Below are positions 7,119 through 14,166 of a DNA stretch of 20,090 bases, piece by piece. The position numbers were made by a program, and so were the translations under genes. The notes below the pieces were generated by a model. The model searched no databases. It was not told the DNA's origin and saw only the letters and a list, made by a program, of their open reading frames with translations. The DNA comes from Pseudomonadota bacterium (GTDB lineage: Bacteria > Pseudomonadota > Gammaproteobacteria > Burkholderiales > Burkholderiaceae_D). The stretch is taken from assembly GCA_023392035.1 (NCBI GenBank), contig JAEVZY010000224.1, positions 1 to 20,090 on the forward strand, read 5' to 3'. Each line of letters begins with the position of its first letter. Positions within the stretch are counted from its first letter, which is position 1.

Positions 7119-7768
7119 AGCCGCGCCAAGTGCTGCTGCTGATGGGCGGCAGCTTCGATCCCGTGCATGCCGGCCATGTGGCGGTGGCCGGCTACTTCTG
7201 CAAGCTGCTGCTGCCCGATGCGTTGCGCCTGCTGCCGGCGGGCGACCCCTGGCAAAAGGGCGCCCTGCATGCAGCGGCGGCCGAGCGCATCGCCATGCTG
7301 CGCCTGGCCTTTGCCGATTGGCCGCTGCCGCTGCAAATCGACGAGCAGGAAATCGCGCGCGCCGGCAGCTATACCGTCGACACCCTGCGCGCCCTGCGCG
7401 CCGAGCTGGGCGAAGAGGCTTCGCTGAACTGGATCATCGGCGCCGACCAACTGCAGCGCTTTCATACCTGGCGCGACTGGCAGGCGCTGTTTGAACTGGC
7501 CAACTTCGTGGTGGCGGCGCGTCCCGGCTACACCTTGCAGGCGGCGCAGCTCGATCCCCAGGTGGCGCAAGCCTTCGCCCGGCGCCGCGCCGGCGCCGCG
7601 CAATTGCGCGAATGCGCGCATGGCTTGTGCCTGATTGCGCATGCGCTGGCCTTCGATATCTCATCCACCGCCGTGCGCGCAGCGCTGGCGCGTGGCGACT
7701 CGCCCGCAAAGGAGTTACCGCCTGCGGTGCTAGACTATGTAAAACAACATCAACTCTACCGAAGCTAA
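7115..7768 (+). CDS. nadD: Nicotinate-nucleotide adenylyltransferase
   Basis: A 217-residue nucleotidyltransferase that makes nicotinate adenine dinucleotide from NaMN and ATP, a late step of NAD synthesis. GGSFDPVHAGH at 11-21 is the phosphate-binding signature with its HxGH motif. 'WIIGADQLQRFHTWRDWQALFELANFVVAARPG' is typical of NadD, and 'ISSTAVRAAL' near the C-terminus is the second nucleotide-binding motif. The start is the GTG at 7115, which overlaps the hemF stop (GTGA). An ATG start does not occur before the signature except within it. The four-base overlap suggests translational coupling, and the stop shares one base with the rsfS start (TAATG). Confidence 0.95.
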   Translation: MKPRQVLLLMGGSFDPVHAGHVAVAGYFCKLLLPDALRLLPAGDPWQKGALHAAAAERIAMLRLAFADWPLPLQIDEQEIARAGSYTVDTLRALRAELGEEASLNWIIGADQLQRFHTWRDWQALFELANFVVAARPGYTLQAAQLDPQVAQAFARRRAGAAQLRECAHGLCLIAHALAFDISSTAVRAALARGDSPAKELPPAVLDYVKQHQLYRS

Positions 7769-8505
7769 TGGATATTAAAAGACTGCAAGCCCTCGTCGTT
7801 GACGCCCTCGAAGATGTCAAGGCGCAAGAGATCGCCCTGTTTGACACCATGCATCTGACGGCGCTCTTCGATCGCTTGGCAATTGCTTCGGGCACCTCCA
7901 ATCGTCAAACCAAGGCACTGGCCGCATCGGTACGCGACAAAGTCAAAAGCGCCGGCGGCCAGGTGGTCAGCATCGAAGGCGAAGACACCGGCGAATGGGT
8001 GCTGGTGGATCTGGGCGACATGATCGTTCACATCATGCAACCGGCAATCCGCGCCTATTACCGCCTGGAAGAGATCTGGGGCGACAAGCCGATCAAGCTT
8101 GCGGATGCGAAACGCGGACTCAAGGCCAAGGCCGAAGGCAATGGCGAAAGCAAGCCGCGCCGCCGCGCCATCACCAAGGAAGCGAGTGCCGATACGGAGC
8201 AGCTGGCAGCCAAGGCCCCCGCCAAGCCGCGCGCCAGGAAGACCGCCGCCGCCAGCGAAGAAGAGGCCCCCAAGCGCGCCGTGAAGCGGGCCACCAAAAC
8301 GGCCAGGACGGCCGCCGGCGACAGCCCCAAGGCGCCCGCCAGGAAAGCCGCCGGCAAGACTGCTGCCAAGTCCGCCGCCAAGCCCGGCGCAAAATCGGCT
8401 GCAAAGTCGGCGGCAAAATCGGCCAAGGCGCCGGTCGGCAAGACCGTGAAGGTGGCGGCCAGCAAGAGCGCCAAGCCCGCCCGCAAGACTGCCGCCAGCC
8501 GCTGA
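7768..8505 (+). CDS. rsfS: Ribosomal silencing factor RsfS with long basic tail
   Basis: A 245-residue protein. Residues 1-106 form a complete RsfS/Iojap domain, with 'GTSNRQTKALAASVRDKVK' and 'EWVLVDLGDMIVHIMQPAIRAYYRLEEIWGD'. RsfS binds ribosomal protein uL14 on the large subunit and blocks subunit joining when nutrients are low. Most RsfS proteins are about 105-130 residues. Here residues about 107-245 add a Lys/Ala/Pro/Arg-rich, probably disordered tail resembling histone H1 C-termini, with KSAA-type repeats at 201-220. The reading frame is continuous and the tail shares the gene's stop, 15 bases before rlmH, so it is not a separate gene. The tail's role is unknown; RNA, rRNA or DNA binding is a guess from its charge. 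nadD-rsfS-rlmH order is common in proteobacteria. Confidence 0.93.
   Translation: MDIKRLQALVVDALEDVKAQEIALFDTMHLTALFDRLAIASGTSNRQTKALAASVRDKVKSAGGQVVSIEGEDTGEWVLVDLGDMIVHIMQPAIRAYYRLEEIWGDKPIKLADAKRGLKAKAEGNGESKPRRRAITKEASADTEQLAAKAPAKPRARKTAAASEEEAPKRAVKRATKTARTAAGDSPKAPARKAAGKTAAKSAAKPGAKSAAKSAAKSAKAPVGKTVKVAASKSAKPARKTAASR
8368..8427 (+). repeat. Coding tandem repeat (KSAA units) in the rsfS tail
   Basis: Residues 201-220 of RsfS are built from near-repeats of Lys-Ser-Ala-Ala (KSAAKPGAK, then KSAAKSAAKSAK). The DNA units are similar but not identical (AAGTCGGCGGCA, AAATCGGCT and related), consistent with old slippage or duplication followed by drift. Confidence 0.7.
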
Positions 8506-8520
8506 TCCGACACCTTTGCC

Positions 8521-8997
8521 ATGCAGTTGATCATTGCCGCCGTCGGGCACAAGATGCCGGCATGGATAGAAGCGGGCTTTGCCGAATACGCCAAGCGCAT
8601 GCCGCCCGAATGCCGCATCGTGCTGCGTGAGATCAAGCCGGTGGAGCGCTCCGGCAGCCGCACGGCGGAAACCGTGATGGCCATGGAGCGCGAACGCATC
8701 GAGGCCGTGATTCCCAAGTCCTCGCGCGTGGTGGCCCTGGATGAACGCGGACGCGATCTCACCACACTGCAGCTGGCCGAGCGCCTCTCCGACTGGCAGC
8801 GCGAACGGGGCGATGTTACATTCGTCATCGGCGGCGCGGACGGACTGGACGCCGGCTTCAAGCAGCAAGCGGATGTTTTATTGCGGGTGTCCAGCCTGAC
8901 CCTGCCGCATGGCATGGTGCGGGTGCTGCTGGCCGAGCAACTGTACCGCGCCTGGTCGATCACCCAGAACCACCCTTACCATCGCCCTACCCTCTGA
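8521..8997 (+). CDS. rlmH: 23S rRNA pseudouridine-1915 N3-methyltransferase
   Basis: A 158-residue SPOUT-class methyltransferase that modifies pseudouridine 1915 in helix 69 of 23S rRNA on assembled 70S ribosomes, using S-adenosylmethionine. The N-terminus MQLIIAAVGHKMPAWIEAGF is typical. 'VALDERGRDLTTLQLAE', 'VTFVIGGADGLD' and the C-terminal 'LTLPHGMVRVLLAEQLYRAW' and 'HPYHR' form the conserved knot and cofactor site. Length matches E. coli RlmH (155). It follows rsfS by 15 bases and precedes maf by 11, a standard arrangement of ribosome-linked genes. Confidence 0.97.
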   Translation: MQLIIAAVGHKMPAWIEAGFAEYAKRMPPECRIVLREIKPVERSGSRTAETVMAMERERIEAVIPKSSRVVALDERGRDLTTLQLAERLSDWQRERGDVTFVIGGADGLDAGFKQQADVLLRVSSLTLPHGMVRVLLAEQLYRAWSITQNHPYHRPTL

Positions 8998-9008
8998 AGC
9001 AGCGCTCC

Positions 9009-9629
9009 ATGAAGCTCTCCGAACAAAAAATATATCTGGCTTCCAAAAGTCCGCGCCGGCGCGAGCTTCTGCGGCAGATCGGCGTCGACTTTGAACTGCT
9101 CCTGCTGCGCGAAGATCCCAGCCGCGGCCCGGTGGTGAGCGAAGACGTGCTGCCCAATGAAGCCCCGCTCGATTACGTGCAGCGGGTGACGCGCGAGAAG
9201 GCCACCATGGCCGGCAAGGTCATGCTGTGGCGCCGCCTGCCGCTGCGGCCGGTGCTGACCGCCGACACCACGGTGACCCTCAACGGCGTCATTCTCGGCA
9301 AGCCGGCCAACCGGGTCGAGGCCCAGGCCATGCTGGAACAGTTGTCGGGACAAACCCACGAGGTGATCACCAGCGTGGCGCTGGTGATCGATGAGCAGGT
9401 GCTGCAAACCACCCAGGTGTCTTCGGTCAGCTTCGCGCGCCTGTCGACCGAGCAGATCCGCAGCTACTGCCTGCTCAATGAACCTTATGACAAGGCCGGC
9501 GGCTATGGCATCCAGGGCCAGGCGGCGGCCTTCATCAGCGGCATCAGCGGCAGCTACTCGGGTATCATGGGCCTGCCCCTATTCGAAACCGCGCAGCTGC
9601 TGGAACAGGCAGGACTGCGCCGGCCCTGA
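9009..9629 (+). CDS. maf: Maf family nucleoside triphosphate pyrophosphatase
   Basis: A 206-residue Maf/Ham1-type house-cleaning enzyme that hydrolyses non-canonical or excess nucleoside triphosphates to monophosphates. The signature 'LASKSPRRRELLRQIGVDFELL' lies near the start, followed by 'VLTADTTVTLNGVILGKP' (catalytic Asp region) and 'DKAGGYGIQGQAAAFISGISGSYSGIMGLPLFET'. This last segment and the position directly before rng resemble E. coli YhdE, which acts on dTTP and UTP, more than YceF; the exact substrate is an inference. The gene begins 11 bases after rlmH and ends 12 bases before rng. Confidence 0.94.
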   Translation: MKLSEQKIYLASKSPRRRELLRQIGVDFELLLLREDPSRGPVVSEDVLPNEAPLDYVQRVTREKATMAGKVMLWRRLPLRPVLTADTTVTLNGVILGKPANRVEAQAMLEQLSGQTHEVITSVALVIDEQVLQTTQVSSVSFARLSTEQIRSYCLLNEPYDKAGGYGIQGQAAAFISGISGSYSGIMGLPLFETAQLLEQAGLRRP

Positions 9630-9641
9630 GCCCGCGAGCGT

Positions 9642-11105
9642 ATGACCGAAGACATCCTGATCAATGTCACTCCCCAGGAAACCCGGGTCGCCCTGATTCA
9701 GCAAGGCGCGGTGCAGGAACTGCACGTGGAGCGCACCAGCTCGCGCGGACGCGCCGGCAATGTCTACCTGGGCCGGGTGGCGCGGGTGCTGCCGGGCATG
9801 CAATCGGCCTTCATCGATATTGGCCTGGAACGGGCCGCTTTCCTGCACGTGGCCGACATCTGGGAAGCGCGCTCGCGCGATGGCTCCAATACGCCCGCGA
9901 TGCCGATCGAAAAACTGCTGTTCGACGGCCAGAGCGTGATGGTGCAGGTGGTGAAAGACCCGATCGGCACCAAGGGCGCGCGCCTGTCCACTCAAATTTC
10001 GATCGCCGGCCGGATGCTGGTCTATCTGCCGCAAGATCCGCATATCGGCATTTCGCAGCGCATCGGCAATGAAGTCGATCGCGATGCCTTGCGCGAGCGC
10101 GTGCGCAAGCTGATGCCGCCCGATGAAAAAGGCGGCTACATCATCCGCACCCAGGCCGAGGACGCCAGCGAACAGGACCTGGCGATGGATATCGAATACC
10201 TGCGCAAGACCTGGGCCTCGGTAGTGCAGCAAACCCGCACCATGCCGGCGCCGACCTTGCTGTACCAGGACCTGTCGCTGTCGCAGCGCGTGCTGCGCGA
10301 CTTCGCGCATGATGAAATCACTTCGATCCAGGTCGATTCGCGCGAGAACTTCATCAAGCTGCAGGAGTTCGGCGCCGCCTACACGCCCTCGGTCCTGCCC
10401 AAGCTGATGCATTACAGCGGCGAACGGCCGCTGTTTGATTTGTATTCGGTGGAAGAGGAAATCGAACGCGCGCTGGGACGCCGGGTCGACCTGAAATCCG
10501 GCGGCTACCTGATCGTCGATCAGACCGAAGCCATGACCACCATCGACGTCAATACCGGCAGCTATGTCAGCGGCCGCAATTTTGACGACACCATCTTCAA
10601 GACCAACCTGGAAGCGGCGCATGCCATCGCCCGCCAGCTGCGGCTGCGCAACCTGGGCGGCATCATCATCCTCGATTTCATCGACATGGAGAATGCCGAG
10701 CACCGCAATGCCGTGCTGGCCGAGCTGAACAAGGCGCTCTCGCGCGACCGCACCCGCATGTCGGTTTCCGGCTTTTCGCCGCTGGGACTGGTGGAAATGA
10801 CGAGGAAGCGCACCCGCGAATCGCTGGCGCATATCCTGTGCGAGCCCTGCCCGGCCTGCAACGGCAAGGGCCAGGTCAAGACGGCACGCACGGTGGCCTA
10901 TGAAATCCTGCGCGAGCTGCTGCGTGAAGCCAAGCAATTCAACCCGCGCGAATTCCGCATCCTGGCCTCGCAAGTGGTGATCGACCTGTTCCTGGAAGAA
11001 GAATCGCAGCACATGGCGATGCTGGGCGATTTCATCGGCAAGCCAATTTCGCTGCAGGTGGAAAACCTGTTTCATCAGGAACAGTACGACATCATCCTGA
11101 TGTGA
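9642..11105 (+). CDS. rng: Ribonuclease G
   Basis: A 487-residue endoribonuclease of the RNase E/G family, almost the same length as E. coli RNase G (489). It matures the 5' end of 16S rRNA and takes part in mRNA decay. The N-terminus MTEDILINVTPQETRVAL is typical. An S1 RNA-binding region follows (about 37-128, 'VYLGRVARVLPGMQSAFIDIGLERAAFLHV'). The metal-binding catalytic residues lie in 'TTIDVNTGSYVSG' and 'GGIIILDFIDM', and the zinc-link cysteines in 'CEPCPACNGKG'. The long C-terminal degradosome scaffold of RNase E is absent, which separates it from that enzyme. The maf-rng pair is conserved in E. coli too. It is the last gene of the rightward run. Confidence 0.97.
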   Translation: MTEDILINVTPQETRVALIQQGAVQELHVERTSSRGRAGNVYLGRVARVLPGMQSAFIDIGLERAAFLHVADIWEARSRDGSNTPAMPIEKLLFDGQSVMVQVVKDPIGTKGARLSTQISIAGRMLVYLPQDPHIGISQRIGNEVDRDALRERVRKLMPPDEKGGYIIRTQAEDASEQDLAMDIEYLRKTWASVVQQTRTMPAPTLLYQDLSLSQRVLRDFAHDEITSIQVDSRENFIKLQEFGAAYTPSVLPKLMHYSGERPLFDLYSVEEEIERALGRRVDLKSGGYLIVDQTEAMTTIDVNTGSYVSGRNFDDTIFKTNLEAAHAIARQLRLRNLGGIIILDFIDMENAEHRNAVLAELNKALSRDRTRMSVSGFSPLGLVEMTRKRTRESLAHILCEPCPACNGKGQVKTARTVAYEILRELLREAKQFNPREFRILASQVVIDLFLEEESQHMAMLGDFIGKPISLQVENLFHQEQYDIILM

Positions 11106-11108
11106 TGG

Positions 11109-11120
11109 CGAAGCGCTTCG
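11109..11120. repeat. Perfect 12-bp palindrome after rng
   Basis: CGAAGCGCTTCG begins 4 bases after the rng stop. It is fully self-complementary with no spare loop bases. No T-run follows, so it is a poor terminator candidate; a protein-binding palindrome or RNA 3'-end element is possible. Confidence 0.4.
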
Positions 11121-11122
11121 AA

Positions 11123-11147
11123 CGCTGACCGCCGAGCGCTGACCGCC
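11123..11147 (+). repeat. 11-bp direct repeat in the rng-HNH gap
   Basis: CGCTGACCGCC occurs at 11123-11133 and again at 11137-11147, separated by GAG. The two copies are identical and sit right after the palindrome at 11109-11120. They may be a duplication scar or paired protein sites; nothing else in the 179-base gap up to the HNH-gene start is recognisable. Confidence 0.5.
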
Positions 11148-11273
11148 CACTCTTCTCTTCTCCGCGCTGGGCTTGCCCTGCTCCTGATCTGGCACAAGCC
11201 GGGCAGGCGCCGAGCTCGCGCCGGCCCGATCTAGACTGCCTGCTTGTCGCCGCCGCGTGCGGCATGAAAAATC

Positions 11274-11279
11274 AGGAGG
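11274..11279 (+). promoter_or_regulatory. Strong ribosome binding site deciding a GTG start
   Basis: AGGAGG, a full Shine-Dalgarno match, lies 5 bases before the GTG at 11285. The in-frame ATG at 11264 is upstream of this site and has no such signal, so the GTG is the likely start. Confidence 0.7.
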
Positions 11280-11284
11280 TCGAA

Positions 11285-11872
11285 GTGGGCTTGCAAGAAA
11301 ACCAGGGCGCCGTGGCGCGCATCAGCGACCAGCTCAATGCCTATCAGCGGGTGCAGCAGCACATGCAGCGGCATGCCGTCGACGAAGTGCAGTTCTATCC
11401 GGAACATGACAAACGCCAGGAAACGCCGCAGTACAAACAGGCGCACCACCACCTGGTGAACGAGCTGAAGCTGCCCTGCCTGGTGTGCGGGGTGACGGTC
11501 GATACGCTCAAGGACCCCAGGAAAAATCCCTATCGGGCGCGCCAGCTGGAAACCCACCACCACGTGATTGAATGGTCGCTGGCCAATGCCATCGATGTCG
11601 ACAAGTTCAATGCCAGCCTGCGTCCGCATCTGGCGCATCGCCATCCGCATGACCCGACCTGGGAATATGAAAAGCCTTTCGACCAGAAGAAGATTGCCGA
11701 TTGGGTGGACCACTCAGAGCACAATCTGTGGGTGCTGTGCGATGTGCATCACCGCGCAAAATATGCCGGCATCCACGAGCTGACCTATCCAACTTGGGTG
11801 CCGATGGATCTGTTCCGCGACGACTTTGCCGACTGGGCCAATTCCGAGATCGACAAGTTGAGGAAGCAGTGA
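11285..11872 (+). CDS. HNH-motif protein of unknown function
   Basis: A 195-residue soluble protein with an HNH/His-Me-finger-like arrangement. CLVC (C65, C68) and CDVH (C152, H155, H156) could hold a structural zinc. 'LETHHH' (88-93) supplies the expected catalytic His, and 'HNLWVLCDVHH' (146-156) the Asn and later His. The two zinc-knuckle halves are separated by about 80 residues, longer than the compact HNH nucleases. No DNA-binding, phage or toxin-antitoxin partner is beside it. A nuclease activity is inferred from the motif only; a non-catalytic zinc protein is also possible. The gene ends three bases from the convergent CYTH-CHAD gene. The N-terminal 60 residues are polar and His/Gln-rich with no recognised domain. 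Confidence 0.75.
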   Translation: MGLQENQGAVARISDQLNAYQRVQQHMQRHAVDEVQFYPEHDKRQETPQYKQAHHHLVNELKLPCLVCGVTVDTLKDPRKNPYRARQLETHHHVIEWSLANAIDVDKFNASLRPHLAHRHPHDPTWEYEKPFDQKKIADWVDHSEHNLWVLCDVHHRAKYAGIHELTYPTWVPMDLFRDDFADWANSEIDKLRKQ

Positions 11873-11875
11873 AGC

Positions 11876-13423
11876 TCAAAGCGCTGCCTTGAGTCCACGC
11901 TGCAAGCCGCCGGCAGCCCGTTTGAAGCGGCGCCAGCGTCGCTTGTCCGGCTGGCCGGCGCGCGCCATGTGCGCCGCCAGCACCCCGCGCGCGAAGCACA
12001 GGGCAGCGTGATTCTTGCCATGCATTTGCGCCAGCAAGCGATCCGCGACCTGCAGGTCATTGCGGCTGCCGAGATCGTCCTGCAAGCGGTTCAGCGCGCG
12101 CAAGGTCTTGTTCCAGATCCTGGGCTCGAACAGGCTGCAAAAGAATTCCAGCGAGTAGCGCATTTTCTTGACCGCGATCCGCGCCCGGTGCAGCGCCGCG
12201 CCTTCCAGCCGTTGCAAGCCGCGGCCGCGGGCGAGCAGCTGGCGGCGCCGTTTCTTCAGGAGTTTCGCGGCGAACGCGCGGGCCGGGGTCTGCAGCAGCT
12301 TGCGCCGGGCTGGATCCGCATCTTCACGCCAGGGCGCTTGCGTCAACCACAAGTCCAGGCCAAGCAGCAGGCGCGCGCCACGCGGCGAGCGCAGCGCCTG
12401 GGCCGCCTGTTCGCGGCTGGCCAGCGCCTGCATGGCGGCGATGCTCTCCGCCCGTGCGATTTCCTGCCGCTTGCTGGCCGGCACCTGCAGGCGGGGAAAG
12501 GTGGAAAAGGCCAGCACCTCAAGATCGCGCGACTGGCCCAGGGCATCGACCAGCCACTTCAAGTCATCCTGCAGTGGCGCCGGCAAGCTCAGCATGGGCG
12601 CGAAGTTTTGCAGCGCGCTGCGCAAGCGGCGGATGCCCACCCGCATCTGGTGCACGGCCTCGGGCACGCTTGCCGCCGCCACGCCGGGCGCGTTGGCATG
12701 GATGTGCGCCAGGCAGTTGGCGGCGATCTTGTCGAAGGCCTGCTCCAGCGTGTCACGTCGCTTCAGCACAATGGGGATGGCGCTGGCAGATGACAGCGAC
12801 TCTGCGCCCAGCAGCGCATAGCCGCGATCGCTCTTGCTGCGCAGGCCCAGGCTCAATCCCAGTTCATCGACCAGTTGCAAGGCCAGTTGATGCAGGTGCT
12901 GCTGCTGGCCTTGCTTGAGTTCCAGTTCGAGTTCGCAGAAGGACTGGGCGTGCTTTCCCGCCTTGATTTCTCCGCGATCCAGCGCGAGCTCGATTTCGTC
13001 GCCCGTGGACAGCCTCAGCGGCCAGACCAGGCGCGTGGTCCGCACACTGAATACCGGCTTCAATTGCGACGGCAAGGATGGGGATTGCAAGACATCGGCC
13101 AGGGAGGAATCGGGCGCAATCGCCTGCCGCAAGGCCGCCAGCTCCGGCTGCGTTCCGGCCAGCCCGGTTTCGTATTCCTCGCGCTCGAAGAATCCGGCGC
13201 GCGCCTTGGCTGCGCCTTTCAGGGTCTGCACGCAATGCTTGCCCTCGCGCCGTACGCGCAGCGACGCGCCCGCGCGTCGCAGCAGCAGATCGGGAGTATC
13301 GAAATATTCGCTGGCCAGAGCCACTTCCCGCGGCGCTTGCGTCTGCAGCGCGCGCAGCCGGCTCATATCCGGCAGAACGGCCGCCTTGTCGGGCCCGATT
13401 TCGAATTTGAATTCCTTTTCCAC
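11876..13423 (-). CDS. CYTH and CHAD domain-containing protein
   Basis: A 515-residue two-domain protein. Residues 1 to about 205 are a CYTH domain: 'EKEFKFEIG' stands for the usual ExExK start, and 'SEYFDTPDLLLRRAGASLRVRRE' plus basic and acidic strands line the tunnel. Residues about 225-510 are a CHAD helical domain with conserved histidines and basic residues ('VHQMRVGIRRLRSALQNF', 'HRARIAVKKMRYSLEFF'). CYTH enzymes of this kind hydrolyse inorganic triphosphate (E. coli YgiF is CYTH-CHAD), and CHAD domains bind polyphosphate. The first motif reads EKEFKF, so the canonical pattern is kept (E-K-E-F-K). The start is a GTG at 13423 with weak ribosome binding signals. Substrate assignment is by family only. 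Confidence 0.9.
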   Translation of the reverse strand: MEKEFKFEIGPDKAAVLPDMSRLRALQTQAPREVALASEYFDTPDLLLRRAGASLRVRREGKHCVQTLKGAAKARAGFFEREEYETGLAGTQPELAALRQAIAPDSSLADVLQSPSLPSQLKPVFSVRTTRLVWPLRLSTGDEIELALDRGEIKAGKHAQSFCELELELKQGQQQHLHQLALQLVDELGLSLGLRSKSDRGYALLGAESLSSASAIPIVLKRRDTLEQAFDKIAANCLAHIHANAPGVAAASVPEAVHQMRVGIRRLRSALQNFAPMLSLPAPLQDDLKWLVDALGQSRDLEVLAFSTFPRLQVPASKRQEIARAESIAAMQALASREQAAQALRSPRGARLLLGLDLWLTQAPWREDADPARRKLLQTPARAFAAKLLKKRRRQLLARGRGLQRLEGAALHRARIAVKKMRYSLEFFCSLFEPRIWNKTLRALNRLQDDLGSRNDLQVADRLLAQMHGKNHAALCFARGVLAAHMARAGQPDKRRWRRFKRAAGGLQRGLKAAL

Positions 13424-13520
13424 GGGAGCGGTTCTTTGCAGGAGGTCTCAGCCCACAAGCGGCTGCGCGCTTGAGTAAGACATCCCGGCCGCGCCAATGG
13501 TGCCTGCTGCAGCCCCTGCT

Positions 13521-14105
13521 TCACTTGCCGCGGGGAACTCGACCCATCAGGTAAAACTCGTCGTTGGGCCGCATCGAGATCGCATTGGCCATCCGGTTGG
13601 AAAGGCCGAAAAAGGCGGTGATGGCGGCAATGTCCCAGGCGTCTTCCTCATCCAGGCCGTGCTGCTTCAGGGCGGCGTAATCGTGGTCATCGATGGCGGA
13701 AGAATCGCTGCATACCTTCATGGCGAAATCGAGCATGGCGCGCTCGCGCGGACTCAAATCGGCCTTGCGGTAATTGACCGCGACCTGGTCGGCCAGCAAG
13801 GGCTTCTTGGCATAGATGCGCAACAGGGCGCCATGCGCCACCACGCAGTACAGGCAGCTGTTGCGGCCGCTGGTGGCGGTGACGATCATTTCGCGGTCGG
13901 CCTTGGACAGATTGCCGCTCTCTTTCAGCATCAGGGCGTCATGATAGGCAAAGAAGGCGCGGAACTCGGCCGGCCGGTGGGCCAGCGTCAGGAAGACATT
14001 CGGCACAAAGCCGGCTTTTTCCTGGACCGCAAGAATGGTCTGGCGGATATCCTCGGGCAGATCCTTGAGCTCGGGGACGGGGAAGCGGGAGATCGGTGGA
14101 TTCAC
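13521..14105 (-). CDS. Peroxidase-related enzyme, AhpD/CMD family
   Basis: A 194-residue protein of the carboxymuconolactone decarboxylase/AhpD-like fold, matching the 'peroxidase-related enzyme' subfamily in length. The redox motif is SCLYCVVAHG (C84, C87, H91), the CxxCxxxH of AhpD-type alkylhydroperoxidases. Other family segments are 'KAGFVPNVFLTLAHRPAEFRAFF', 'LSKADREMIVTATS' and 'ITAFFGLSNRMANAISMRPNDEFY'. It probably reduces peroxides or protects against reactive oxygen, but its partner reductase is not nearby. I chose the GTG at 14105, which has GGAGG eight bases upstream; a GTG three codons earlier overlaps that site. A GATAAT (-10-like) at 14146-14151 on the minus strand could be its promoter. 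Confidence 0.9.
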   Translation of the reverse strand: MNPPISRFPVPELKDLPEDIRQTILAVQEKAGFVPNVFLTLAHRPAEFRAFFAYHDALMLKESGNLSKADREMIVTATSGRNSCLYCVVAHGALLRIYAKKPLLADQVAVNYRKADLSPRERAMLDFAMKVCSDSSAIDDHDYAALKQHGLDEEDAWDIAAITAFFGLSNRMANAISMRPNDEFYLMGRVPRGK

Positions 14106-14113
14106 GGCGCGCA

Positions 14114-14118
14114 CCTCC
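14114..14118 (-). promoter_or_regulatory. Ribosome binding site setting the start at 14105
   Basis: GGAGG on the minus strand is 8 bases before the GTG at 14105, an ideal distance. The alternative GTG at 14112-14114 begins on the last G of this site and is therefore unlikely. Confidence 0.65.
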
Positions 14119-14166
14119 AGAGGCGGTTGTCAGGGCTGCGCTCGCATTATCGACTAAAACCTGGCA

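Noticed and set aside
8368..8427. Tandem units in rsfS as a possible CRISPR or regulatory repeat
   Set aside because: The units are short, in frame and encode KSAA; there are no spacers, and the pattern is explained by the protein tail.
7765..8868. A 367-codon Gly-rich minus-strand frame across rsfS and rlmH
   Set aside because: The Gly/Leu-rich repeats are the reverse reading of the Lys/Ala tail of RsfS, not an independent protein.
9579..11195. A 538-codon open frame on the minus strand across rng
   Set aside because: It mirrors the RNase G gene; its length follows from GC-rich third positions and it has no recognisable motif.
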